Shown: positions 17,755 through 27,100 of the stretch, in pieces
Numbering within the stretch: the first letter of the stretch is position 1
How the letters are laid out: each line of letters starts with the position of its first letter
DNA from: an uncultured Prolixibacteraceae bacterium
GTDB lineage: Bacteria > Bacteroidota > Bacteroidia > Bacteroidales > Prolixibacteraceae
Assembly: GCA_937915865.1 (NCBI GenBank)
Contig: CALGIG010000026.1
Span: 5,913-69,912 of the forward strand
Length of the DNA stretch: 64,000 nt
Reading direction: 5' to 3'
Made by a program: the position numbers and the translations under genes
Notes under the pieces: generated by a model
Databases searched by the model: none
What the model was told of the DNA's origin: nothing
The model's input: the letters and a program-made list of their open reading frames with translations, nothing else

Positions 17755-18715
17755 GATAATATTATTGTTGCTGATTTCATTATTCTTAAGCTGCTTTGGA
17801 TACTCACAAAAGGCTAAAGATTATTCTGTTTATGCGACAGAAAGTGATGATATCTTAGATATTTGTTTTTCAAAATACGGAGAGATAATTGGTGTCACCG
17901 ATAACAATGTAATTAAGGTTTTTAAAACAAATACTCAGGAGTTAATCGCGAAATTCCAAAACGGACATACAAGTCAGATTCAAACAATCGACATTTCTCA
18001 AGACAGTTTGTTACTTATAAGTGGAGGTAAAGACAGCTCTATTGTCATTTGGGATTTTATAAATCAGGTGAAATTAAAAACACTAACTTTTCAAGGGAGC
18101 ATTGTTACCTCTATTAAAATTTCGCCGGACAATAGATTCTTTGTATCTGGAGGTATGAATAAGATATGTATCTATGATATAAAAAACGATAAACTTATTC
18201 GCGAGATTAATAACAATGGTATTACTACGTGTGTCTCATTCTCGCCTAATGGTAAAATAGTTGCAACATCAAATTCAGACAAATCCATAAATATTTTTGA
18301 AGTCGAAACCGGAAAATTATTAACAAAATTGCAGGAGCATACAAGTTGGGTGAGAAGCTTAACTTTTAGCAATGATGGTACTAAGCTAATATCGTGTGGC
18401 GACGATTCAAAAATAATAAGATGGAATATCTCAGATATAAACGATATTAAATTAATTAATAAATCGAGATATGGCTATAATTGGTTGTTAAGTATTAGTC
18501 TCAATCAAAAAAACAAAAGTTACACTTATGGTGATTTTAATGGCAATGCAGTAATTATTACTTCATTTGGGAAGTACAATGCCAATGTTAAATCACCTAT
18601 AAATAAGGTATTATTTAAACCCAATGAGGAAGATTGTTTAAAAATAGCTGTTGCAACAAGAGAAAAAGGTGTATTATTTATTGATGCTAAAAACATGACA
18701 TTAAAAGGGAACTGA
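17747..18715 (+). CDS. Secreted WD40-repeat protein
   Basis: 322 residues with a signal peptide (MNKIILLLLISLFLSCFGYS, cleaved or lipidated at Cys16) and about seven WD40-like blades, for example GGKDSSIVIWDF, GGMNKICIYDI, SNSDKSINIFEVETGKLL and SCGDDSKIIRWNI. It overlaps the beta-barrel gene by 8 bp. WD40 propellers are protein-protein interaction platforms; periplasmic or surface location is inferred from the signal. The gene is A+T-rich like its neighbours. Confidence 0.75.
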   Translation: MNKIILLLLISLFLSCFGYSQKAKDYSVYATESDDILDICFSKYGEIIGVTDNNVIKVFKTNTQELIAKFQNGHTSQIQTIDISQDSLLLISGGKDSSIVIWDFINQVKLKTLTFQGSIVTSIKISPDNRFFVSGGMNKICIYDIKNDKLIREINNNGITTCVSFSPNGKIVATSNSDKSINIFEVETGKLLTKLQEHTSWVRSLTFSNDGTKLISCGDDSKIIRWNISDINDIKLINKSRYGYNWLLSISLNQKNKSYTYGDFNGNAVIITSFGKYNANVKSPINKVLFKPNEEDCLKIAVATREKGVLFIDAKNMTLKGN

Positions 18716-18867
18716 TGAAAAACTTTACCTGGTATTTTGTAAAAGTAATGGCAGTCGATGTGGTGAATACCAAAGTTTTTAGTCCGCTCAAACTATGTAG
18801 CGATTCGACTGCTGATCGCCCATAAAACTACTACAGTACAAGCACTTATAGTTAGATAAATGATTCT

Positions 18868-20055
18868 ATGAACAAAAAAATTGAATTAACTCTAATAACT
18901 CTCCTCATAATGATTGGTTATTCATTTGGGCAGAAAGACTTTAGAAATGGATTTATTATTACACTTGAACATGATACAATTAATGGCCAGCTAGATTACC
19001 GTTCAAATTCAAAGAATTATAAATCCTGCATTTTTAAAAGCGAACAAGGTGAGGCAGAGTATTATCCGACCCAAATCTTAGGATTTGGATATGTCAATGA
19101 TAAATTTTTTACTTCTCAAATAACCCAAAATTCTTTTGTGGAGGCTCTTGTAACAGGTCGAATAAATCTTTATAAATCAAAAGACAAGTTCCTCATCAAA
19201 AAGGATACTGCACTTTATGACCTGGAATTAATTACTGAGCATGTAGAGATTGATGGAAAAATTGGAACAAAGAAAAATAATAGATGGAGAGGCATTCTAA
19301 CTTATCTTATTAGTGACTGTCTGGATAATGTAAACAATCTCATTTCCAGAATTAATTTAGATGAAAAGAGTTTAACCCAATTGTTGGTTGCATACAATAA
19401 ATGCAGTGGCAAAGCATTTACAGAATATAAGGCAAATAAACCCTGGACAAGGTTCGAGGTGGGAGCTTCATTAGGAGTAACAAAATCTGAAATACTTATA
19501 GACAATGAATCACAGACATATTCGTATATAGACGCTTCTTATCGTTCAGTCGATCCATCAATAGGACTCCTGATTGCCATTTCTTCGCCACGAATTACTG
19601 AAAGAGTTGCGTTCCAGGGTGAGATATATTTCATTAAATCTGCTTACTCATCAATGGTCGAATTCGGTGACGTTACACCCGAATATCACGATACCTATAT
19701 CGATTTAAGTACATTATCAGTTCCGCTTTCATTGAAATATTCCTTCCCTGAAAAAAAATATGGCTGGTATTTGCAAGGTGGAATCAATTATGAATATCAT
19801 CTAAAATCCGACACAAGACTTTTAAGTGAGTATGTTACCGGCAATGTTGTTAATACCGCTGCTGAAAGGCCTGCTTTTGAGGTTAACGACAATCAGATTG
19901 GATACTGGGGAGGTATCGGAATTCTTAAATCGTATAGAAAATTCAAAGGAAGTATTTCCATCCGCTATTTTCAAATGTCGAAATTTAACAAAACGGAAGG
20001 TTTTTCTGCAAATTATAACCGTATTTCCTTCAATCTTATTCTATTCAAAAAATGA
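18868..20055 (+). CDS. Outer-membrane beta-barrel protein with N-terminal adaptor domain
   Basis: 395 residues. Signal peptide (ends near YSFGQ), then a ~190-residue region opening with FRNGFIITLEHDTINGQLDYR, a pattern common in Bacteroidota secreted proteins before a PorT-like barrel, then a C-terminal barrel from ~195 (TRFEVGASLGVTKSE) that ends in an aromatic strand (ISFNLILFKK). It overlaps the next gene by 4 bp (ATGA). It is the second barrel partner in the island. Confidence 0.65.
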   Translation: MNKKIELTLITLLIMIGYSFGQKDFRNGFIITLEHDTINGQLDYRSNSKNYKSCIFKSEQGEAEYYPTQILGFGYVNDKFFTSQITQNSFVEALVTGRINLYKSKDKFLIKKDTALYDLELITEHVEIDGKIGTKKNNRWRGILTYLISDCLDNVNNLISRINLDEKSLTQLLVAYNKCSGKAFTEYKANKPWTRFEVGASLGVTKSEILIDNESQTYSYIDASYRSVDPSIGLLIAISSPRITERVAFQGEIYFIKSAYSSMVEFGDVTPEYHDTYIDLSTLSVPLSLKYSFPEKKYGWYLQGGINYEYHLKSDTRLLSEYVTGNVVNTAAERPAFEVNDNQIGYWGGIGILKSYRKFKGSISIRYFQMSKFNKTEGFSANYNRISFNLILFKK

Positions 20056-22061
20056 AATCAGTATTAAAACATATTATATTGATATTTTTAGTTGCTTTTC
20101 TGGTTAAGTGTGAAAGAGATGAAATTACCAGTAGAAATTATCCAAGATTAAAAACACTTGCTGTTACCGAAATAACTTCTGAAGGAGTAAAATTCAATGC
20201 AGAGATTATATTTCGGGGTAATTTTGAAGTCATTAATTACGGATTTGTCTGGAGCGAAAATGAGAACCCTACGATCACAAACAGCGACAGGATAGTTTAT
20301 TCAGACAACATTCAATCCAAAACGTTTTATAAAGCTGTACAGACAACATTGAAAAAAGGTGTTTCGTATTTTGTCAGAGCCTTCGTTAAAACGAATGATT
20401 ATATTGTTTATGGTGAAAATATAAAATTTTTAAGCCTTGGAAGCGGAGCCCCAAGTATCAAATCCGTAAAACCACTCGAAATTAGTTTTTGCGACACTAT
20501 TTTTATCAAAGGATCAAATTTCAGTTATATAAAAGATCAAAATAGTTTAAAATTCGGATCAGTCAAAGCAAATATAATTACAGCAACAGATACACTAATC
20601 AAGGCTTCTGCACCTGATTTACTTAATTCATCTTCCTTTAATATTGAAGTTAGTATCCAGGGAAATAAAGCAACTTCGCAGGAAACCGTAAAAATGAAGA
20701 ACCCACAAATAGTGTCGATTAATCCTTCAACCGTTGTATTTGGCGACACGATTACTATAATAGGCGAGAATTTTGCAAAGAACAATCTGGCAAACAGCGT
20801 GTTCGTTAATGGTACCAGAGCTACAATAATATCTTCATCGTATGACACGGTCAAAGCGTTAATGCCCGTCGTTAATGCCCCTTTAAAAGTCTCCGTCTCT
20901 AACTTAACCTCCTTAAAAAGTAATGCTTATTTTATCGGCTTATTGGAACCAACGATATCAAAATTGAACGCTGATAAGGGATTCAGAGGTGATCAAATTG
21001 AAATACATGGTAAAAACTTCGGATTTATAAAAGATGGGTTGAAAATTAAGGTTGACAGCTTGTTCGCAACAATTGTTTCTTTTTCGAACGAGCTCATCAC
21101 AATAAAAATCCCCTATGGAATCTATAATAAACGAAATACTGATATTTCCATTTTTATCAATTCCGAACTTGTTTCATCTAAAGAATTCACAATACTAAAC
21201 GCGTGGCTGCAAAAAAGCAATATACCTAATCCAACGAATAATTTTGGTGAAGGATACTATGGAGCTATTAGTTTTTCGGTTGACGGCTATGGATTTATTG
21301 GGTTAGGTTTTGGTGGTGGCGAATTTAATAGTACTAATATCTGGCGATATGACCAAAAAACAAATTCATGGACCAAGGTGGCTCCTTTTCCAGGAGCATC
21401 ACGCATGTTCGCCAGTGTTTTCGTAGTTTGCGATAAAGCTTATGTAGGAGGAGGAAGTGGCAATTCAGGAGAATATAAGGATTTTTGGATGTACAGTTCC
21501 TCATCCAATTCATGGAGTCGAATCTCGGATTTTCCTTACGAATTTTCAAAAGGTGTTGGATTAAGCAGTGATGGTAACGGATATATCACCACAAGAGCGT
21601 CCGACGCTAACTTTTGGAAATACGATCCGGAACTTAATGAATGGGAGCAGATGACAAGATTACCAATTGAGAGTTCGGAAAGAAGAAGGGTGGATTCCGG
21701 TTTTGAATTAAATGGCAAACTATATATTTATGTTTCGGGGACTACTACGGGTAATCACGAGCTTCATGAGTTTAATCCGTCAACGAATCAATGGTCTCGT
21801 AAAGCTGATATACCTTATTTTGGAATTGATGCTGGATATGCCAGTGCTGCAAGTTGTAAAGGATACGGCTACATTTTTAACGAAGGTGGACACATGCATA
21901 GCTATAACCCTGATGACAATAGCTGGAAAGAATTTGATACATTTTACGGTGGCAGAATGGACGGGGTTGCTTTTGAGCTGAATGGAGTAATTTACTTTGG
22001 AGGAGGAAGGGATGACAGAGATCATTATGACTTTTGGGAATATAACCCTAACTATCAATAA
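20052..22061 (+). CDS. IPT/TIG and kelch-repeat surface lipoprotein
   Basis: 669 residues. Lipoprotein-type signal with Cys20 (LVKC). Residues ~30-125 form a fibronectin-III-like domain (GFVWSENENP, YFVRAFVKT). Next come about three IPT/TIG units, recognisable by SIKSVKPLEISFCDTIFIKG, SINPSTVVFGDTITIIGENF and GFRGDQIEIHGKNFG. From ~385 there is a kelch propeller with repeated W-x-Y-D-x(4-6)-W units such as IWRYDQKTNSWTKV and FWEYNPNYQ at the very end. It looks like an enlarged version of the lipoprotein at 15822-17051. Likely a surface-exposed binding protein; ligand unknown. Confidence 0.75.
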   Translation: MKSVLKHIILIFLVAFLVKCERDEITSRNYPRLKTLAVTEITSEGVKFNAEIIFRGNFEVINYGFVWSENENPTITNSDRIVYSDNIQSKTFYKAVQTTLKKGVSYFVRAFVKTNDYIVYGENIKFLSLGSGAPSIKSVKPLEISFCDTIFIKGSNFSYIKDQNSLKFGSVKANIITATDTLIKASAPDLLNSSSFNIEVSIQGNKATSQETVKMKNPQIVSINPSTVVFGDTITIIGENFAKNNLANSVFVNGTRATIISSSYDTVKALMPVVNAPLKVSVSNLTSLKSNAYFIGLLEPTISKLNADKGFRGDQIEIHGKNFGFIKDGLKIKVDSLFATIVSFSNELITIKIPYGIYNKRNTDISIFINSELVSSKEFTILNAWLQKSNIPNPTNNFGEGYYGAISFSVDGYGFIGLGFGGGEFNSTNIWRYDQKTNSWTKVAPFPGASRMFASVFVVCDKAYVGGGSGNSGEYKDFWMYSSSSNSWSRISDFPYEFSKGVGLSSDGNGYITTRASDANFWKYDPELNEWEQMTRLPIESSERRRVDSGFELNGKLYIYVSGTTTGNHELHEFNPSTNQWSRKADIPYFGIDAGYASAASCKGYGYIFNEGGHMHSYNPDDNSWKEFDTFYGGRMDGVAFELNGVIYFGGGRDDRDHYDFWEYNPNYQ

Positions 22062-22114
22062 AAACAGGTTTAATAAAGAATTTTTGTACGACAAGATGAT
22101 AAAAATAACTGACC

Positions 22115-22237
22115 CTAATAAATAGGAATACGAGCAGTCTGTAAGACCAAATGATTATTCCCAATTGAACTGCAACAAGTCTATTTTGCAGAAATCTATA
22201 TACTTAATAACTGTTTCTGAGTTATTGTTAATTTGCA
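22115..22237 (+). repeat. Dispersed repeat, copy B (divergent)
   Basis: Shares with copies A and C the opening CTAATAAATAGGA, the core TTGAACTGCAACAAGTCT, the TTTTGCAGAAAT motif and the tail GAGTTATTGTTAAT. It lacks the TCTCGCC hairpin. It marks the junction between the kelch/barrel module and the gltBD operon. Confidence 0.6.
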
Positions 22238-22339
22238 AGAACAGAACTCGCTGGCAATGGCGGTAACGGTCGATAGTGAAATAGCCACGAATTCATGTAC
22301 ACTGTAGACGTATTTCAGTAAACACCCAAAAATTAAACA

Positions 22340-22377
22340 ATAAAAAAAGGCCATTCCCAACTTAGGTAATGGCCTTT
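22340..22377 (-). terminator. Intrinsic terminator of gltBD
   Basis: On the minus strand AAAGGCCATT pairs with AATGGCCTTT across a 12-nt loop, followed directly by a T7 run. It lies 25 bp beyond the gltD stop. Confidence 0.8.
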
Positions 22378-22401
22378 GAAATATACAAATGTTTAGTTTG
22401 A

Positions 22402-23829
22402 TTACTCTTCGGGGCAAAGAAACTGATCGACATTAGCTGCGGCAATCTTTCCGGCCTGAATAGCGCGAACCACCAGGCTGGCGCCCGATTCAACGTCGCC
22501 ACAAGCAAAAATTTTAGCAACCGAAGTCTGCTTTTTATCGTTTACTTTCACGTTTCCACGGGCATCGTACTCAATTCCGAGCGCATCGAGTAAACCGGTA
22601 TGAACCGGTTGCGTGAAACCCATTGACAAAAGTACCAGGTCAACATCTATAATTTCATTCGATCCAGGTTTTTCAGTCATGATCCAACGTCCGTTTGCAT
22701 CTTGCTCCCAGGCTACAGCTACCAGTTCAGCCTGTTTTACCACACCATTTTCGCCGATTAAACGTTTTGTTGAAAGGCTCCACCGACGTTCACATCCTTC
22801 GAGGTGTGAACTTGATGTACGTAATGTATTGGGCCAATAAGGCCATGGATTACTTGATGCACGTTCGGTTGCCGGTTTAGGCAGAATCTCAATCTGTGTA
22901 ATACTTTTTGCTTTCTGACGAACCGATGTACCAACACAGTCGGACCCCGTGTCGCCACCGCCAATAACCAATACTTTCTTATCTTTTGCAATGATGCTTA
23001 TTTCTTCAGGAATAACTTCACCAGCAGTACGTTTATTCGACTGGCCTAAGAACTCCATTGCAAAATGAACACCTTTCAATTCGCGGCCTTCAACAGGTAA
23101 ATCGCGGGGAGATTCGGCTCCCATAGCCAAAACAACAGCATCGAACTGTTCGAGTAACTGTTCTTTGGTAATATCAGCGCCAACAGTAACATTGTTTTTA
23201 AAGATGATTCCTTCATCAACAAAAATTGCCAAACGACGGTCAATCACAGTTTTACTCAGTTTAAAATCGGGTATACCAAAACGAAGCAACCCGCCAATGG
23301 CGCTGTTTTTTTCGAAAACAGTTACTTCATGCCCGGCCTGATTCAGCAAATCGGCAGCCGATAAACCTGCCGGACCCGAACCAACCACTGCAACTTTCTT
23401 TCCCGTGCGGACTTCAGGAATACGAGGTTGCACAAAACCTAAATTGTAGGCGTGTTCAACGGTTGATGCTTCATTTTCGCGAATAGTCACCGCTTCGTTA
23501 TGAATAGCCAGAACACACGATTTCTCGCATGGCGCCGGACATACACGTCCAGTAAATTCAGGAAAACTATTGGTTGAATTCAATATCTCATAAGCTGCTT
23601 TCCAGTTGGCTTTGTATACCATATCCTGCCATTCCGGAATTTTACTGCCTACCGGGCATCCCCAGTGGCAGAATGGTACACCGCAGTCCATACAGCGCGA
23701 AGCCTGATCTATGCGGTCTTTATCGTCTAGTGTTTGTTCTACTTCACCGTAGTCATAAATTCTGTCGTTTATCGGGCGATAACCTGCTTCTTTCCGTCCG
23801 ATTAACATGAAACCTTTTGGATTTCCCAT
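22402..23829 (-). CDS. gltD: Glutamate synthase small subunit
   Basis: 475 residues. It supplies NADPH electrons to GltB for glutamate synthesis from glutamine and 2-oxoglutarate. The N terminus has the two-cluster Cys set CMDCGVPFCHWGC (Cys46, 49, 54, 58) and CPAPCEKSC. An FAD site VAVVGSGPAGLSAA follows, then the NADPH site VLVIGGGDTGSD and the C-terminal FACGDVESGASLVV. Full length for the family. It lies 274 bp downstream of gltB; the gap contains palindromic repeats. Confidence 0.95.
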   Translation of the reverse strand: MGNPKGFMLIGRKEAGYRPINDRIYDYGEVEQTLDDKDRIDQASRCMDCGVPFCHWGCPVGSKIPEWQDMVYKANWKAAYEILNSTNSFPEFTGRVCPAPCEKSCVLAIHNEAVTIRENEASTVEHAYNLGFVQPRIPEVRTGKKVAVVGSGPAGLSAADLLNQAGHEVTVFEKNSAIGGLLRFGIPDFKLSKTVIDRRLAIFVDEGIIFKNNVTVGADITKEQLLEQFDAVVLAMGAESPRDLPVEGRELKGVHFAMEFLGQSNKRTAGEVIPEEISIIAKDKKVLVIGGGDTGSDCVGTSVRQKAKSITQIEILPKPATERASSNPWPYWPNTLRTSSSHLEGCERRWSLSTKRLIGENGVVKQAELVAVAWEQDANGRWIMTEKPGSNEIIDVDLVLLSMGFTQPVHTGLLDALGIEYDARGNVKVNDKKQTSVAKIFACGDVESGASLVVRAIQAGKIAAANVDQFLCPEE

Positions 23830-23982
23830 AGTGTTTTTATTTTTTGTTGTTTCGATGGTAATTCAAACAGAATTTCCATCAGGATACATTTCTATGATCT
23901 AAATTTTACTATTCCGTCCGAAACCAGATTTTTGCTTTAATCAGCTTCTCCTCGCGGACGGTTCTTCATTTCCTATTTCATA

Positions 23983-24028
23983 CCTGAGGCGTTGCCCCAG
24001 GCTATTAAGATGCAGCCCTTTCAGGGCT
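23983..24028. repeat. REP-like palindromes between gltB and gltD
   Basis: Two short palindromes in a row: CCTGAGGCGTTGCCCCAGG (23983-24001) and AGCCCTTTCAGGGCT (24014-24028). Similar sequences are, from memory, dispersed in many Bacteroidota genomes. Each can form a hairpin in the gltBD transcript. Confidence 0.55.
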
Positions 24029-24063
24029 AAAACTGTACTTTAATCTTGTTTAAGTACCGGTAG

Positions 24064-24104
24064 CTGAGACTTCGGCGTGAGCTCAGTCGAACGCTTGTCG
24101 AAGC
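24064..24104. repeat. Second palindromic repeat abutting the gltB stop
   Basis: GACTTCGGCGTGAGCTCAGT followed by CGAACGCTTGTCGAAGC. It contains CTGAG...CTCAG and CTTCG...CGAAG complementary arms. It runs up to the gltB stop codon, which suggests insertion exactly at the gene's 3' end. Confidence 0.5.
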
Positions 24105-27100
24105 TATTCGTGTCGGGTCGGATTATCTTCGCTCAACTGAAGTTTAGCTTCAAGTTCACGGAGTTTCATTTCTTCCATCACTTTCTTGTACTCTAACGGA
24201 ATAACCTTCACAAATTTTGGAAGATATTCGTCCCAATTCGTCAGTACTTTGGCAGCCATCGTACTTTGAGTGTATAACAAATGTTTGTTAATCATATCCT
24301 GCAACTCAACAATGTCGGCTTTATCTTCAACCGGTCCAAGTTCGACCAGCCCTTTGTTGCAGTAATACTCAAAGTCGCCGTTAACATCCAACACATAAGC
24401 AATACCACCGCTCATACCGGCAGCAAAGTTACGCCCGGTTGGACCAATGACTACCACACGACCACCAGTCATATATTCACAGCAATGATCGCCGCTACCT
24501 TCAATTACTGCTTTGGCCCCCGAGTTGCGTACACAGAAACGTTCGCCGGCAACGCCACGGATATAAGCCTCACCAGAAGTTGCGCCATAAAACGAAGTAT
24601 TTCCAATAATGATATTTTCTTCAGGATTGAAAGTTGATCCAACCGGAGGAACTACGATGATACGACCTCCTGAAAGACCTTTACCGATATAGTCGTTCGA
24701 ATCGCCTTCCAGTCTGAAACTGATACCTTTTACAAGGAAAGCCCCAAAGCTTTGACCAGCTGTACCAGAAAAATTCACCATGATAGTATTATTTGGTAAT
24801 CCTGCTTCGCCGTAACGGCGAGAAATTTCGCCCGATAACATGGCCCCTACAGTACGATCAACATTGGTAATGTTGTAAGCCAACCATACTTTTTCCTTGC
24901 TCTTGATGGCTTTATTGGCATCACGAATAAGGGTATGGCCCATGTGTTCGTCAACCGATTTAATGTTTGGATAAGTATTACGAATATCGTATTGCTTGGC
25001 TTCTTCAGGCATATAAATAATGCTGGAAAAGTCCATCTTTTTCATTTTCCAGTTGTTTACTTCCTTGTTTTGTTCGAGAAGGTCGGCACGCCCAACAATA
25101 TCGTCGAAAGAAGTGAAACCCATTTCAGCAAGAATTTCACGCACTTCAGTTGCAATAAACCGGAAATAGTTCACTACATATTCCGAACGCCCGATGAATC
25201 GTTTGCGTAAAGTTTCGTCTTGAGTAGCCACTCCAGCAGGACAAGTATTGAGATGACATTTACGCATCATGATACAACCCAGCGTAATCAAAGCCGAGGT
25301 TGCAAAACCAAATTCCTCGCCACCCAAACAACCAAGAATAACAACATCGCGTCCGGTTTTCAACTGTCCATCAACCTGAAGTTTTACTCTGCCACGCAAA
25401 TTGTTCATTACCAAGGTTTGTTGCGTTTCGGCTATACCCAATTCAACAGGCAAACCGGCATATTTAATTGAACTTGCCGGGCTGGCGCCTGTACCGCCTT
25501 CGCATCCCGAAATTGTGATCAAATCTGAATAAGCCTTGGCTACACCTGCAGCGATAGTTCCCACACCATTTTCGGCGACCAGTTTTACCGAAACTTTTGC
25601 ACGCGGATTTGTCACTTTCAGGTCGAAAATCAACTGGGCCAAATCCTCAATCGAATAAATATCGTGGTGAGGTGGAGGTGAAATTAGAGTAATGCCCGGC
25701 GTTGAATTACGCAATTTAGCAATAATGTTATTGATTTTGAACCCAGGTAACTGTCCTCCTTCTCCAGGTTTAGCTCCCTGGGCAATTTTAATCTGTAACT
25801 CATCGGCATTAACCAGATAGTTGTTGGTTACACCAAAACGACCGGAAGCAACCTGTTTTATCGAGCTTCGCTTGTTCGACGCAAAACGTTCGGCATCTTC
25901 GCCCCCTTCGCCCGTGTTGCTCCGTCCGCCGATGGAATTCAACGCTTCAGCGAGAGCTTCGTGAGCCTCCTTGCTTATTGATCCATACGACATTGCGCCT
26001 GTCACGAAGCGCTTCATAATGTTTTCAACAGGCTCAACTTTCGAAATGTCGATCGGATTACGTTTGTAATTCAGACAACCACGAATAAAGGTTGGCAAAG
26101 TGGTTTCGCTGTCAACCTTTTTACTGAACTCTTTATATACTTTGTAATCGTTTGTGCGGGTTGCCCATTGCAATAAGCCAATGGTTTCGGGATTCCACGA
26201 GTGATGTTCACCATATTTGCGGTAATGGTATGTTCCAAACGACTCAAAACGATCATAAGACTGATTTCTCTTTTTGCCATAAGCTTCTTTGTGGAACAAC
26301 AATGATTCCTGACAAATTTCGTCAAAACCAATTCCGCTGAATTTCGAAGCAGTTCCTGTAAAATATTTCTTTATAATCTCGTCGGAAACACCCAATGCTT
26401 CGAATAACTGACAACCGTGATAACTACGAAGTGTTGAAATACCCATTTTGGAAAGGATTTTCAATAGACCTTTGTTAATCGCTTTGATGTAATTATAACG
26501 CGCTTTAGTATATTCGAGATTAATGTCGCCACTTTTAACCAGATTGTCGATGGCAGCAAAAGCCATATAAGGGTTAACAACGCTTGCACCATATCCAAGC
26601 AGCATAGCAAAATGTGTCACTTCACGAGCTTCGGCAGTTTCAACAATTATACCAATTTGCATCCTTTTTTGAGTCTGGATCAAGTGATGGTGAACTGCAG
26701 CAACAGCAAGCAAAGATGGTATTGGAGCATATTCTTCTGAAATCTGGCGATCGGAAAGGATGATGAAGTTTTTGTGATCGTCAACAGCTTTTTCCGCTTG
26801 TTTCAGCAAATTGTCAAACGCTTTTTTGAAGCCTTCAATACCCTCTTTAACCGGGAAAACCATTGGGATGGTTACATGAGAAAACTGCTCATGTTTGTAA
26901 TCTTTAATCTTCCCAAGATCAGTATTGGTTATAATCGGATCTTCAAATTTAATCAGTTTGGCATGAGCAGGCGATTCGTCAAGAATATTGGTGTGCAATG
27001 AACCAATATAATTGGTAAGCGACATTACCAAACCTTCGCGGATAGAATCGATTGGCGGATTGGTTACCTGGGCAAATACCTGGCGGAAATAATTGAAGAA

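Larger units (their letters stand above)
22062..22401. other. Gap closing the accessory island
   Basis: 340 bp without a gene. It holds repeat copy B and the gltBD terminator, which are listed separately. The rest shows nothing recognisable. Confidence 0.5.

Noticed and set aside
18770..18800. Fragment of the dispersed repeat on the minus strand (GAGCGGACTA)
   Set aside because: Only ten bases match; too short to separate from chance.
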